Below are positions 31,843 through 42,085 of a stretch of 64,000 bases of DNA, in pieces (positions within the stretch are counted from its first letter, which is position 1; the number at the start of each line of letters is the position of its first letter). The notes below the pieces were generated by a model. The model was not told the origin of the DNA, made no database searches, and saw only the letters and a program-made list of their open reading frames with translations. This DNA comes from Bacteroides acidifaciens (GTDB lineage: Bacteria; Bacteroidota; Bacteroidia; Bacteroidales; Bacteroidaceae), in contig NZ_JANJZR010000005.1 of NCBI RefSeq assembly GCF_024623065.1, forward strand, positions 62,001 to 126,000. Reading direction: 5' to 3'. The position numbers and the translations under genes are program-made.

Positions 31843-33444
31843 TTATTGAATAGTTATATCTCCCACTTTCACCCAACCTTTGGCGGTTTGATACTCATCG
31901 CGGGCAGAGAGCAAGATACCGATAGCGTTCTCTTTGGTAGTATCTACCAGTCCCACCGCCCAAGTGTAAGTACCTGCGGCTACATCGGTGAGTTTGATGC
32001 TACTCGTATAAGTTTTTGGTTTTCCGCTCATCCAGGTAGCAATGTCCGCTTTCTCTTCTATATAGATGCGGGCAGGCTCTTCGGTGTTCTTATCAAGCAA
32101 GGCGATAGCCAGTTTGTATTTGTCACCGTACTGTGGCAGATTGGTAGGGCAGTACCCCCAGCCTAAGTTCGACCAACGGTGAGTCAATGATACGTTGCTA
32201 CCGCTACGGGCTGTAGTAGGAATAGACAGACGGTCGGGGTAGAGACGGTAACCACCTTCGGATATAAATTCCTTTACCAGGTGGAAAGCGGTGTTAAACC
32301 AAGAGTGCGTTTCACCGGTATTCACGTTGGAATCAAAGCGAAGGTCCATCATATTGACATAACCACCCTTAGCTTCATCATATTCCCCCTGGCGCACTTC
32401 GGCAAAATTCTTATAACCGTCGCCGGCAATAGAACCACCGTGGGATGATTCCACCCAACCACCTTCCATAGTGATAGGTACGATACCACGATAAGCGGCA
32501 GCGATGCCACGCTCCCAATCCTTATAATATTGTTTCATACCAAAAGCATCGTGACGCAGGCAGAAACCTTTGGCTACAGCACGTCTCACCAAATCGGCGG
32601 ATATACCGGTATCAACATCACCAGATTCTTTGGTAGAAAGCAGACATCGGTGATAGTTTATCATGATAGGCACTTTGGTGAAAAGGCGAGACATTACATC
32701 GGTAATCCATTCGAATACAGCTTGTCTGGGGCTCTCATCACCTGTAGAGTATTTCAGTGTGTGAGTTTCCCCCCATTTGCCCAAGCCAAAGCCGCTTACA
32801 AATTGAGTGACGTCGGGGTCATTGTATTTGGCAGCGAAAGCGGTGAGGAATGCTTCATACTCTTTCTGAAAGATGGGGTCGTCAGGATAAGGCGTCCATA
32901 CGTCTACACTACCGGTAGTAGTGGTGAATCCTTCGGCACCGGCTTCTCTCACATACTCGGGACAGGCATTTTCATGCTTGTCGCGACTGTCACACACAAA
33001 GGTGAAGGCGAGCTTCAAGTTGCGTTCTTTAGCTCCTTCCACCAACATGCGGAAGCGCTTTGCCGGTTCGGTCTGTAAAGTTTCATCCCATACATATTTA
33101 CCTCTTTCAGGATTGAAATGACTCCAAAGACCACGTATATAGAGGGTATTACCATAGTCGGATACTTTCACGATACCTTCGGACGACTCGAAATTGTCGT
33201 AGAGATTCCAGAAATCCATCATCATGCCACTTCCGATACCGGCATAAATCACCCATCCGCTCATGGGATTACGCAGCAGTTTATAGCGTTCGGGCTTAAT
33301 GCTGACGGTAGTGTTGCCTTCAATGTTCCAACTATAGTCGGTGGTAAGGTCATCATCGTCTGAACAAGCAGTGCCTATAAGAGCCGTAGCAGCCAGCAGG
33401 CACATCGACAAGGTCTTGATGCTGTTTTTTATTATTTTGTTCAT
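31843..33444 (-). CDS. DUF4832 lipoprotein, putative glycoside hydrolase (PUL 1 copy b)
   Basis: The protein has 533 residues with lipobox GTAC (Cys27). An N-terminal barrel-like region (about 48-340) contains WTPYPDDPIFQ, GLGKWGE (Glu226), INYHR, RHDAFGM and MEGGWV (Glu327). The C-terminal DUF4832 domain follows (EGGYRLYP, NLGWGYCPTN, WAVGLVDTTK). Three paralogues share all these boxes (40388, 53833, 55409). The spacing of the two glutamates (about 100 residues) at places like strand 4 and strand 7 ends is what a clan GH-A retaining glycosidase would show, so I propose E226 and E327 as catalytic candidates. No activity is known to me. The SusE-like gene lies 91 bp upstream. Confidence 0.75.
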   Translation of the reverse strand: MNKIIKNSIKTLSMCLLAATALIGTACSDDDDLTTDYSWNIEGNTTVSIKPERYKLLRNPMSGWVIYAGIGSGMMMDFWNLYDNFESSEGIVKVSDYGNTLYIRGLWSHFNPERGKYVWDETLQTEPAKRFRMLVEGAKERNLKLAFTFVCDSRDKHENACPEYVREAGAEGFTTTTGSVDVWTPYPDDPIFQKEYEAFLTAFAAKYNDPDVTQFVSGFGLGKWGETHTLKYSTGDESPRQAVFEWITDVMSRLFTKVPIMINYHRCLLSTKESGDVDTGISADLVRRAVAKGFCLRHDAFGMKQYYKDWERGIAAAYRGIVPITMEGGWVESSHGGSIAGDGYKNFAEVRQGEYDEAKGGYVNMMDLRFDSNVNTGETHSWFNTAFHLVKEFISEGGYRLYPDRLSIPTTARSGSNVSLTHRWSNLGWGYCPTNLPQYGDKYKLAIALLDKNTEEPARIYIEEKADIATWMSGKPKTYTSSIKLTDVAAGTYTWAVGLVDTTKENAIGILLSARDEYQTAKGWVKVGDITIQ

Positions 33445-33535
33445 AGAATATATGTCGTTAATTGTTATTGTTTAAAAGGTAGAATAAGAAGTGAAGTGAT
33501 TGAAGCTTCACCCCTTATTCTGTTCAATTTTGGAT

Positions 33536-35179
33536 TTATTTAATATCAAAGAGTACAGTGTTATTCTCTATATCCACTACTACATAGTTACAGCCTTCGG
33601 GGATGAGGAAATAAGCGTAGCGGTTATGACTCTGCCCAACTACAGCACCCTCTATCTTACCGGCCTCTACTTCTTTATAACCGTTACGTTTACCCCTTTC
33701 AGCATCAGCTGTAGAACCAACAAACCATCCGTTATTGGCATATCGCAGCGTACAGAAGTTTACCCAACCAGCATTCTTCTTTCCATAATCATCTGCTTTT
33801 TCAGTCCTAGGCAATACGTCACCTTTATAAACAAAGACTTTCGGATTGGCAAGGCTCTGAATAAGGTCATACTTCACTTGACAGTACTTAAGAGGCTTTC
33901 CGGTTTCTTCGTCAGTACCTGCATCGTAAGCAAAACCATTGAAGCCACCATACATGTGCAGTACATTGACATCCTGCTTCCATGGGTTTATCCCCAGTGT
34001 TGTATTATTAAACGATACGGTAAGCGGTTTCAAATCAGTAGCAGCCGAATAGATAGCAATGGTCTTTTCCTCCTTATTCAATACAATACGATAAGTCCCG
34101 TCAGCCGGAATAGTCCAATACTGCCTGTCTACTTTGCTGATAAGTGCTTGCCCGAACGTTGCCAACTGACCATCTTCGATGTCGTGGTTATCTGCCACTT
34201 CCGGCACAATAGCCATCGATTGTTCGCCCTCGAAAGTGAGCGGTATGTAAAGGCTACCGGCTTTCAATTCACCGCGCCAAGCATAAAGTTGATCATTTTC
34301 GAGAGTTTGAGCTATCTCAATTTGCTCCTCACCTACAGCAGTACCCGCCAGGAACATTTGCTCAGCCTCAACTACCGCACCGGCTTCTACTATCTTCACA
34401 GTCCGTTTGCTCATATTCACAGTGATGCGATACGTAGCCGCTGACGGAATCACCCACGAATTGGCTTCGGCACGGTCGGATATAACACCTGTCATTTCAC
34501 CGGTGGTTATAGGAGCATCGGCAGTTTCCGGCCCAATGGCATTCAATTCATCGGCATAATCAACAGGGAAGTTTATCTTACCGGCCGCCAAAGCGCCTTC
34601 GTAACTATAAATCTTGTTTATCTCGTCTTTCAACGTCAATTTTATATTGTCTTCGCCCACAGCGGAACCTCCCACATAGAGATTATCGGCTTTGTACTGT
34701 TTAGGACCATACGTTTTTATCTTTAACGTAGCCGTAGCAATATCAGGTACCATCAGACGGGGACCTTCAAAATTGGCTGTTACAGTAAACAGTACTTCGC
34801 CAATAGTACTGGTGGTAAGTCCGAAATGGTCGACCAGTATTTTCTGCATCTCCTCGTTGGTGTACGAGCGAAAGAATTCTCCATCGTCGTCAAACTCCTT
34901 GATATTCGTAGCCTCACTACCGATGAGCTGCATCTCATATTTGTAAGTCGTGATATAATCCTCACCAAAATCGTGAGCGGCACTCCACTTCAGAGTGACA
35001 GCCGTTTCGTTGGGTTTGCTCTCATCGAGCTTGATATATTCACCCGAAGGAGCCAGTTCAATCTCCGACTGATTGCGTGAGGCAGTATTGTCTATATCCT
35101 CTTCGCACGAGGTGGCAAGCATGCTCATCATTCCCACGGCCACCACACCAAGGCTTCTATATAAATGTATTGTTTTCAT
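33536..35179 (-). CDS. SusE/SusF-like surface glycan-binding lipoprotein (PUL 1)
   Basis: The protein has 547 residues with lipobox ATSC (Cys about 25). The N-terminal SusE-type immunoglobulin-like domain (about 38-150, containing AVTLKWSAAHDFGEDYITTYKYEMQL) is followed by two repeated beta modules (each with AGTAVGEEQIEI / GGSAVGEDNIKL style segments and a YRI..N....TVKI end). The C-terminal module ends FDIK. This domain plan matches outer-membrane-anchored carbohydrate-binding proteins that follow susD in PULs. It is 20 bp downstream of SusD. Function: surface capture of the PUL ligand. Confidence 0.8.
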   Translation of the reverse strand: MKTIHLYRSLGVVAVGMMSMLATSCEEDIDNTASRNQSEIELAPSGEYIKLDESKPNETAVTLKWSAAHDFGEDYITTYKYEMQLIGSEATNIKEFDDDGEFFRSYTNEEMQKILVDHFGLTTSTIGEVLFTVTANFEGPRLMVPDIATATLKIKTYGPKQYKADNLYVGGSAVGEDNIKLTLKDEINKIYSYEGALAAGKINFPVDYADELNAIGPETADAPITTGEMTGVISDRAEANSWVIPSAATYRITVNMSKRTVKIVEAGAVVEAEQMFLAGTAVGEEQIEIAQTLENDQLYAWRGELKAGSLYIPLTFEGEQSMAIVPEVADNHDIEDGQLATFGQALISKVDRQYWTIPADGTYRIVLNKEEKTIAIYSAATDLKPLTVSFNNTTLGINPWKQDVNVLHMYGGFNGFAYDAGTDEETGKPLKYCQVKYDLIQSLANPKVFVYKGDVLPRTEKADDYGKKNAGWVNFCTLRYANNGWFVGSTADAERGKRNGYKEVEAGKIEGAVVGQSHNRYAYFLIPEGCNYVVVDIENNTVLFDIK

Positions 35180-35199
35180 GTTCGTAATAGTTTATAGGA

Positions 35200-36924
35200 T
35201 TAATAACCCGGATTGTTGGGCAATAAGTTGGGACACAATTCCACATCATGTGTAGGCAGCGGCCACAAGTATTCGCGTTCGGGAAAAATGCGCTTGGCGC
35301 CCTGCGAACAATAACCGGCATTGAAGAGAGCTGAAAAGTCAGCCAGACCATCTTCGTCGATTTGCGGGGTCATTCCCCAGAACCAAAGGTTCTTGTTCAC
35401 TACATTGTTCAGCAGTTCCGTAGGATTGATTAGCATGATATAGTTGTAACCGTTCAATGCTTTCCCTGCCAATTTCCAACGCATCAAGTCTTGCAGACGT
35501 TGGTTCTCCATGGCAAACTCCATACGGCGTTCTATACGTAGCACACGACGCAACTCCGTCTGGTCGGTAGTAGTAACGGCAGGATAGCTGTCGGTTGCCG
35601 TTACATCTACGCCATAGGCACGGGCACGTACCATATTGATGGCTTTCAGCACACTGTCGTCAATCCGGTTCAGTTCTATCATGGCTTCGGCATAAATCAA
35701 CAGTACATCGGCATAGCGTATTACGATGTAGTCTTGCTCTACCTTTTGGTCTACTGTCCAGGAAGCATCAATACCTTTCTTCCACAACAAGCCCGTATAT
35801 GAGCTATATTGATTTACGATACGGGTATCTTGATTGCTCTGTGTCTTGCCCGTAGTATAGTTCATCACAGTTTTAGCTGCCGGACTGGGGTCGTACTCGA
35901 AGCCACAGTGCTCGGTGTTGAACTCAACAATAGTCATCGCACAGCGCGGGTCGCGGTTCTTAAACGGATTGCGGGGGTCGAACAACTGAGACTCGTCGAT
36001 AGGCAGTCCGTCGGTACAGAGGTATGAAGCGAAGAGGTCCCATGAAGGATTATATGAACCATATCCTCCGGCATTACGGGGAAGAGCGTTCTTCACAATC
36101 CAAGAGTCGAGTATCACACTGTTTTCAATAGAGCGAGGTATCACAAACACCTTCTCATCATTCAGTTTGGTGCTCTGCTTGAAAAGCTTGGCATAATCGG
36201 GCTCCAAAGAATAAAGCTTGAGATCCATACAAGCCTTGGCAGCTTGAGCAGCTATTTCATAGTCGCCCATATAGAGGGCAAAACGTGCCTTCATAGCCAG
36301 CGCCGCACCTTTGGTGGCATGGATATTCTCACCTTGTCCATAGCTTTCGGGCAAACCGGCTATCGCTTTATCAAAATCAGCATACACCAAAGGTATCACT
36401 TCTGCTTTAGGCTTGCGACCACGCCGCAAAGCTTCGGAGATGGTAATAGTCTCCTCTTGATAGGGTACATCACCATAAAAGAAAATCAATTCGGCATATT
36501 TACAGGCACGGCAGAAGTAAGCCTCACCGGCATAGCGGTCGTACACTTCCTGAGTCACAGAGCCCTTTGCCTTGTGAATATTCTCAAGCATTGTGTTGGC
36601 GCGGGCAATGAGTTTGAATGATTGTTGCCACAAGGCATATACTTCGTACTGCTGACCGTTCATGGTTCCATCAAGTATGGTTCCGCCACTTCCCGGATTA
36701 CGGTTCGTCTGACGATAGGTAGTGTTATCCGACCACTGTTCGGACGAACTAAGAGGTTCTTGCCAATACCCCAAAATGTAAAAGTCATTGGAAGCCAGTC
36801 GTAATTCTGTTTCGGTTGTGTACCATGATTCGGTATTACCTTGTGATCTGGGTACCAGGTCCATACTCTCACAAGCAGCAAGCCCCAGGCACATTCCGGC
36901 TAATAATAATATCTTTGTTTTCAT
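35200..36924 (-). CDS. SusD/RagB-family surface glycan-binding lipoprotein (PUL 1)
   Basis: The protein has 574 residues with lipobox LAAC (Cys18). It shows the SusD/RagB helical repeat fold: NTESWYTTETELRLASNDFY near the N-terminus, KAKGSVTQEVYDRYAGEAYFCRACKYAELIFFYGDVPY in the TPR part, and RRVLRIERRMEFAMENQRLQDLMRW plus EREYLWPLP towards the C-terminus. It forms the lid of the SusC transporter. It lies 17 bp downstream of susC and is co-translated with it. Ligand specificity is not readable from the sequence. Confidence 0.93.
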   Translation of the reverse strand: MKTKILLLAGMCLGLAACESMDLVPRSQGNTESWYTTETELRLASNDFYILGYWQEPLSSSEQWSDNTTYRQTNRNPGSGGTILDGTMNGQQYEVYALWQQSFKLIARANTMLENIHKAKGSVTQEVYDRYAGEAYFCRACKYAELIFFYGDVPYQEETITISEALRRGRKPKAEVIPLVYADFDKAIAGLPESYGQGENIHATKGAALAMKARFALYMGDYEIAAQAAKACMDLKLYSLEPDYAKLFKQSTKLNDEKVFVIPRSIENSVILDSWIVKNALPRNAGGYGSYNPSWDLFASYLCTDGLPIDESQLFDPRNPFKNRDPRCAMTIVEFNTEHCGFEYDPSPAAKTVMNYTTGKTQSNQDTRIVNQYSSYTGLLWKKGIDASWTVDQKVEQDYIVIRYADVLLIYAEAMIELNRIDDSVLKAINMVRARAYGVDVTATDSYPAVTTTDQTELRRVLRIERRMEFAMENQRLQDLMRWKLAGKALNGYNYIMLINPTELLNNVVNKNLWFWGMTPQIDEDGLADFSALFNAGYCSQGAKRIFPEREYLWPLPTHDVELCPNLLPNNPGY

Positions 36925-36941
36925 ATTCTACTCCTATTTAT

Positions 36942-39900
36942 TTAAAAGTTAACTTGCAGACCCATTACTAAAGAAGTGGTAATCGGATAAGCTTTGTAGT
37001 TCATTTCAGGATCCCAACCATCGGGGAAATTACTCAAACAGAAAAGGTCACTACCGCTCACATAGAAACGGACACGATTTATGCCTGCCTTTTGCGTCCA
37101 AGTTTCAGGCAGGGTATAACCCAATGTGAGGTTTTTCAAACGGAAATATGAACCGTTGAACATCCAAAAGCTAGATGTGGCGTAGTTATTGCTCTTTGAT
37201 ACGTTCGAAAGGCGGGGATATTTGGCCGACAGATTCTCTTCAGCGGTATTGAAGGGACTCCAATAGTTACCTTCGAGAATTGACGGCACGTTACCAAAGT
37301 TATCACGCAAAGGTTGCACCATGGCAGTAGAAAGGTACGAATTCTGTTTGCCGATACCTTGGAAAGCAATGCTGAAGTCAATCCCCTTGTAGGAAGCATT
37401 GAATGTACCGCCATACTGGAAACGAGGAAGTGAGTTACCCAAGGGGACACGGTCGTACTCGGGGCTGATGATACCATCGGGTACACCATCAGGACCACTG
37501 ATATCACGATATTTCAAGTCACCCACCGTTACGGTAGTACTTGTACGGGCCGAATTATTCACTTCTTCCTGAGTCTGGTAGATACCGTCGCATACATAAC
37601 CATAGTATTCATTGAAAAGCACACCGGCACGCTTAATCTTACCACCGCTGATTTGCTCGCCATCATTCATATAGTCAATTTTTGAGAGGAAGTCAGAGAA
37701 ATTCACATTCACGCCATACTTGAAGTCTCCTATCCGGTCGTTCCATGCCAGTTCAATATCATAACCATGTGTAGACATCTTACCCGCATTTGTACTGGGA
37801 TTGTTGTATCCCATGAAGTAAGGGATTTCGATATTCAGCAACATATCCTTAGTCTGCTTCCAATAATAGTCAAAGTGGAACTGTAGGCGGTTGTTGAAAA
37901 AGTTGGCATCCAAACCGATGTCGGTGCTGGTAGTGGTTTCCCAAGTAATATCTTCTACAGCCAACACAGCAGGGCGGGCTGTCTTATCAGAAACAACACT
38001 TCCGTCGGCCATATAGAATAGTGAATTACCAAAACTCATCAAAGCAATGTAGGGGAAATAATTGTCACCGATACGTTCGTTACCCAACATACCCCACGAA
38101 CCACGCAACTTCAGGAATGAAAGCCAGTCCCAATTGAGGTTCTTCATGAATTTTTCTTCGCTCATTACCCAACCTGCCGAGAATGAAGGGAAGGTACCCC
38201 AACGATACCCTTTGGCAAAACGCGAACTACCATCGTGGCGTACATTGGCCTGAAACAGGTAACGATCGGCATATGAATAGATAACACGGCCGAAAACTGA
38301 ATTGGAAGTATATTCATTGCCTTTACCGCTATTGGTCTGGAAATCTTCCGAACCGATATTGAGGTAAGGATAACCGGTAAGTTCGTATTTATCACGAGCA
38401 GCAGTCAGTTCTTCGTCCTTCATGTAGTAGTTCTCAAAACCTGCCATCACTGTAAGATCATGCTTGCCAAAGGTTCCCATATAATTAGCAATAAGCTGGC
38501 TGGTTACGTGATAATTATCCTTACGGGTTTCCTCAAGCGAATTGGTAGTCCATGTGCTGCCGGAGTCGAAATAACCGCCAAAAGTTTCAGGGTCGTCGGC
38601 GAGGGTATATCCGCATGAGTTTTTAAACGCTTTCTTCTTTTGATAATTGATAAAAGGAGATACGATACCCGAGATGCTTAATCCCTTGATGGGCTTGAAA
38701 GTCAGCGAACCTTTACCAGCCACCTGGGTACTGTGAGCCACTGAGTTACCACCGGCTACAAGCAGTCCGTAGGGATTTGCGCCACTCTTACCTGAAGCCA
38801 GACGACCATCATCCCAAGTAGCGGGGTAGATAGCAGGCATCTTACGCATGGTATCGAAAGGATCGAAATTCTTAGTACTATTCTTAGCATGACGGATATT
38901 CACGTCTATTTGGGCACTGAGTTTGTCGTTGATATTAAAGTCGTTGTTCGAACGAAACATATAACGTTGGAATCCACGACCATCGTAAAGTCCGTCCACC
39001 TCGTCATACGAAAGAGTAGCTACCGACTTTACCGCTTTGTTACCGCCCGATACGGAGAGAGTGTGAGTCATACGGGGAGCACTCGACTTCAAAATCAAGT
39101 CAGTCCAGTCGGTAATGGGATAGTTGTTGGGATCGGTAGCATTATACTTTACCCAATTCTTTGTCTGGTCGGCCGTATATTCCTGAAAAAAGCCGCCGGT
39201 AGGATTATCGTTGTACTTCAACTCGTTACTCATCTCCAAGTAGCGGGTGACTCCTACCATGCTAGGTTGTTTGGTAGGGATTTCCCAACCGAATTCGGCA
39301 TTGTACTTCAAGTTGATTTTACCGCTATCGTTACCACGCTTGGTAGTAACCAAGATAACACCGGCAGCAGCTTTCGAGCCGTAAATACTGGCAGCCGCAG
39401 CATCTTTCAGTACTGAGATACTCTCGACATCGTTAGAGTTCACATAGTCGAGCGAACTTTGTACACCGTCTACAATTATCAACGGACTCGATTCACCCAT
39501 AGTAGTAATACCACGCACACGGATGGATGCGGCACCTGAACCGGGAGCCGAGTTTTCACGCGTCACCATCACTCCCGAAAGTGATCCTTGCAAAGCATTG
39601 GAAAGCATGGCTGTGCGTTTGTTCACCAGTTCTTCTCCTTTCACGGCTGCCACCGCACCGGTAAGGTCTTTCTTCTTCACCGTACCGTAACCGATAACCA
39701 CTACTTCATTAAGTGCTTTACTGGCTTCTTCCATAACAACAGCATACATATTCTTGCTGTCTATCCGCACGGTTTTGTCATTATAACCGACATAGCTGAT
39801 GAGCAGTTCGCTACCCTCAGGAACATCCATCTGAAACTTACCGTCAAGGTCGGTAATGGTAGCAGCTTCACTACCTTTCACACGAATTGTAGCACCAATC

Positions 39901-40331
39901 ATCGGAAGATCGGTAGCATCGACTACCTGTCCCGAGATACGCTTCGCTTTTTTCACCTGAGTGGCAGCCCTTTTAGAAGGATTGGCAGTGATAGTCACCT
40001 GGCGGTTCTGGATATGATATTTCAAATCAGCAAGCCGGCATACTTCCGCCAAAATAGCATCAATCGATTTTCCTTGCAATTCGATGTTTACTTTGTTGTT
40101 GAGACGGTCTTTCACAGGTTGGTCATAGACAAAAACATATTGGCTATGTTTCTCAATGTAGTCGAACACTTGTTTTACTGTCGAATCTTCGGCTTTAAGG
40201 ATATACATCCCATTTACCTTTTCGAACGAAACAGTCGACGCGCTGGAATAAGCGGGCACAGACAGTAACCCAGCCAGGCAGAAAGCTTTTGCCAAGCTCA
40301 CCACCGTAGTTGTGATTGTTTTCCGATTCAT
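36942..40331 (-). CDS. SusC-type TonB-dependent transporter with STN domain (PUL 1)
   Basis: The protein has 1129 residues. A signal peptide (to YSSA) is followed by an STN (secretin and TonB N-terminal) signalling domain (about 45-115: VKQVFDYIEKHSQYVFVYDQ), a CarboxypepD_reg-like domain (RISGQVVDATDLPMIGATI), the TonB-box/plug (LNEVVVIGYGTVKKKDLTGAV, SKAAAGVILVTTKRG) and the outer-membrane barrel ending in VMGLQVNF with terminal Phe. The STN domain predicts control by the FecR/ECF-sigma pair at 42086-43702: ligand binding signals through FecR. It imports oligosaccharides with the SusD lid. Confidence 0.93.
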   Translation of the reverse strand: MNRKTITTTVVSLAKAFCLAGLLSVPAYSSASTVSFEKVNGMYILKAEDSTVKQVFDYIEKHSQYVFVYDQPVKDRLNNKVNIELQGKSIDAILAEVCRLADLKYHIQNRQVTITANPSKRAATQVKKAKRISGQVVDATDLPMIGATIRVKGSEAATITDLDGKFQMDVPEGSELLISYVGYNDKTVRIDSKNMYAVVMEEASKALNEVVVIGYGTVKKKDLTGAVAAVKGEELVNKRTAMLSNALQGSLSGVMVTRENSAPGSGAASIRVRGITTMGESSPLIIVDGVQSSLDYVNSNDVESISVLKDAAAASIYGSKAAAGVILVTTKRGNDSGKINLKYNAEFGWEIPTKQPSMVGVTRYLEMSNELKYNDNPTGGFFQEYTADQTKNWVKYNATDPNNYPITDWTDLILKSSAPRMTHTLSVSGGNKAVKSVATLSYDEVDGLYDGRGFQRYMFRSNNDFNINDKLSAQIDVNIRHAKNSTKNFDPFDTMRKMPAIYPATWDDGRLASGKSGANPYGLLVAGGNSVAHSTQVAGKGSLTFKPIKGLSISGIVSPFINYQKKKAFKNSCGYTLADDPETFGGYFDSGSTWTTNSLEETRKDNYHVTSQLIANYMGTFGKHDLTVMAGFENYYMKDEELTAARDKYELTGYPYLNIGSEDFQTNSGKGNEYTSNSVFGRVIYSYADRYLFQANVRHDGSSRFAKGYRWGTFPSFSAGWVMSEEKFMKNLNWDWLSFLKLRGSWGMLGNERIGDNYFPYIALMSFGNSLFYMADGSVVSDKTARPAVLAVEDITWETTTSTDIGLDANFFNNRLQFHFDYYWKQTKDMLLNIEIPYFMGYNNPSTNAGKMSTHGYDIELAWNDRIGDFKYGVNVNFSDFLSKIDYMNDGEQISGGKIKRAGVLFNEYYGYVCDGIYQTQEEVNNSARTSTTVTVGDLKYRDISGPDGVPDGIISPEYDRVPLGNSLPRFQYGGTFNASYKGIDFSIAFQGIGKQNSYLSTAMVQPLRDNFGNVPSILEGNYWSPFNTAEENLSAKYPRLSNVSKSNNYATSSFWMFNGSYFRLKNLTLGYTLPETWTQKAGINRVRFYVSGSDLFCLSNFPDGWDPEMNYKAYPITTSLVMGLQVNF

Positions 40332-40387
40332 AATATAAGATTAATAATTAATATTTATTGCATAACGATTTATGAGTAATCTGCCGG

Positions 40388-41947
40388 TTACTTGTTGATT
40401 TTAAGTTTACCGACTTTGCACCATCCCTCAAACAGAAGATTCTTATCGACCGCCATCTTCAAACCCGGCCGGCATGCTTTGGTTGTATCAACCAGACCGA
40501 TAAGCCAAGTATAGCTTCCCTTTTGAAGACCATCCAAATTGATAGTGGTAGTGTAATGACCATCATGGCCTTGCACCCAAGTTGAGAGGTCGGCCTCATC
40601 TACAAGCTGTTTTTTCACAATGTTATGATGAGTATCCATCAAAGCGATGCAGACTTTATATTTTCCTTTCCATTGGGGAATATTGGTAGGACAGTATCCC
40701 CAACCCAAATTGCGCCAATTATGTTGCACGCTTACCTGTTCGCCTGAACGGGCTTTATTTGCGAAACTTACCTTAGTAGGATAGAGCCGATATCCTCCCT
40801 CACGTTCGAAACGCTTCACCAAATCGAAAGAGGTATTAAACCATGAAGCGACTTCATCACCAATGCGAAAATCCATCATATTGACATGGGCGTTGCGGCT
40901 TTCTTCGTACTCGCCCAAGCGTACATCCTCCGAATGACCTTCACGATACTTGCCGCTGGGGTCAATCCAATAACGGTGATGTGCTCCGGTAATCCATCCT
41001 CCCTCCATAATGATGGGCAAACGAAAGCGGTAAGCGCGGGCAAAATCTTTTTCCCACTGCTCGTAGTAACCGGTCATCCCAAAAGCATCGTGACGAATGG
41101 TGTATCCTTTGGCAATGGCTCTTTCGAGCAACCTCTTACTATCAGGGTGTGGTTCCGCCCAACTGATGGTATCTCCTACCAGACGATGGTAGTTTATCAC
41201 TAATGGCACACGCTTGAAGGCTTTTGCATAAGCATCGGTGATCCATTCGAATACTTCTTCTTTTTTTGAGTAATCATTATATTTCACACCGTGTGCTTCC
41301 CCCCATTTGCCAAGTCCATAGGCATCAATAAAATCCACTTTATCGGGATCGTCAAAAGCAACGGCAAAGGCTTGAAGGAATTTTTCGTATTTCTGTTGGA
41401 ATACGGCATCGTCGGGATAAGGCGACCATATTTGGGAATTATTAGGATCCTGAAAACCCTTCGCACCGGCTTCCTTTACATAGAGAGGTGTATTCTGTCC
41501 CTGGTCGCGACTGTCTACATTGATACGGAAAGCCAAACGCATACCACGTTCGCGCACCGAAGCAAGCAATTTATAGATACGTGAGTCCGGATCGTTCCAT
41601 ACATACTTTCCCTCCTTATTCTCAAGCATATTCCAATTGATGCGAATATAACATGTACCGGCGTAATCGCTCACACGAACAGTGGAATCCCCACCATTTA
41701 CAGGCATAGCATCATAGCGTTGGGTCTGCCAAAAGTTTTCATCCCATGCACGTCCCAGGTACATCACCCAGCCCGTAAGGGGATTTTTGAGTACAGAGGT
41801 AGTATCAGGCTCAAAACATACTGTCTGTTCAGGCGCTTTTAGTCCTTTAGTTACAGATACTTGTGTATGTGCCGAAGACCATCCACAGAATATCAGAGCC
41901 GCTATAAAAAGCATAAATGTGCGTGTGTATCTTTTCATATTTTTCAC
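40388..41947 (-). CDS. DUF4832 protein, putative glycoside hydrolase (PUL 1 copy a)
   Basis: The protein has 519 residues with a cleavable signal (SSAHTQ). Unlike its three paralogues it stands upstream of susC, between FecR and susC. All shared boxes are present: IWSPYPDDAVFQ, YGLGKWGE (Glu217), VINYHR, RHDAFGM, IIMEGGW (Glu315), EGGYRLYP, NLGWGYCPTN and WLIGLVDTTK. It lacks a lipobox, so it is probably free in the periplasm. Located first in the transcript, it may be the most highly expressed of the set. As in the other copies, the two Glu residues are candidate catalytic residues. Confidence 0.75.
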   Translation of the reverse strand: MKNMKRYTRTFMLFIAALIFCGWSSAHTQVSVTKGLKAPEQTVCFEPDTTSVLKNPLTGWVMYLGRAWDENFWQTQRYDAMPVNGGDSTVRVSDYAGTCYIRINWNMLENKEGKYVWNDPDSRIYKLLASVRERGMRLAFRINVDSRDQGQNTPLYVKEAGAKGFQDPNNSQIWSPYPDDAVFQQKYEKFLQAFAVAFDDPDKVDFIDAYGLGKWGEAHGVKYNDYSKKEEVFEWITDAYAKAFKRVPLVINYHRLVGDTISWAEPHPDSKRLLERAIAKGYTIRHDAFGMTGYYEQWEKDFARAYRFRLPIIMEGGWITGAHHRYWIDPSGKYREGHSEDVRLGEYEESRNAHVNMMDFRIGDEVASWFNTSFDLVKRFEREGGYRLYPTKVSFANKARSGEQVSVQHNWRNLGWGYCPTNIPQWKGKYKVCIALMDTHHNIVKKQLVDEADLSTWVQGHDGHYTTTINLDGLQKGSYTWLIGLVDTTKACRPGLKMAVDKNLLFEGWCKVGKLKINK

Positions 41948-42085
41948 TGGTATTAATGGAGTACAACATTTCCTTTTGAAAAGGGACGTGAATCTCCTAT
42001 ACCTTACTATGAAGGCATTACAAATTGGTTAATAATAAGTTTCTATGTAATTATTTTATTCAGGAATAATCAATAACAAATATAA

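Noticed and set aside
41966..41983. Palindrome TCCTTTTGAAAAGGGA upstream of the first DUF4832 gene
   Set aside because: It is short, imperfect and unsupported by a neighbouring promoter box. It may be chance, so it is not called an operator.
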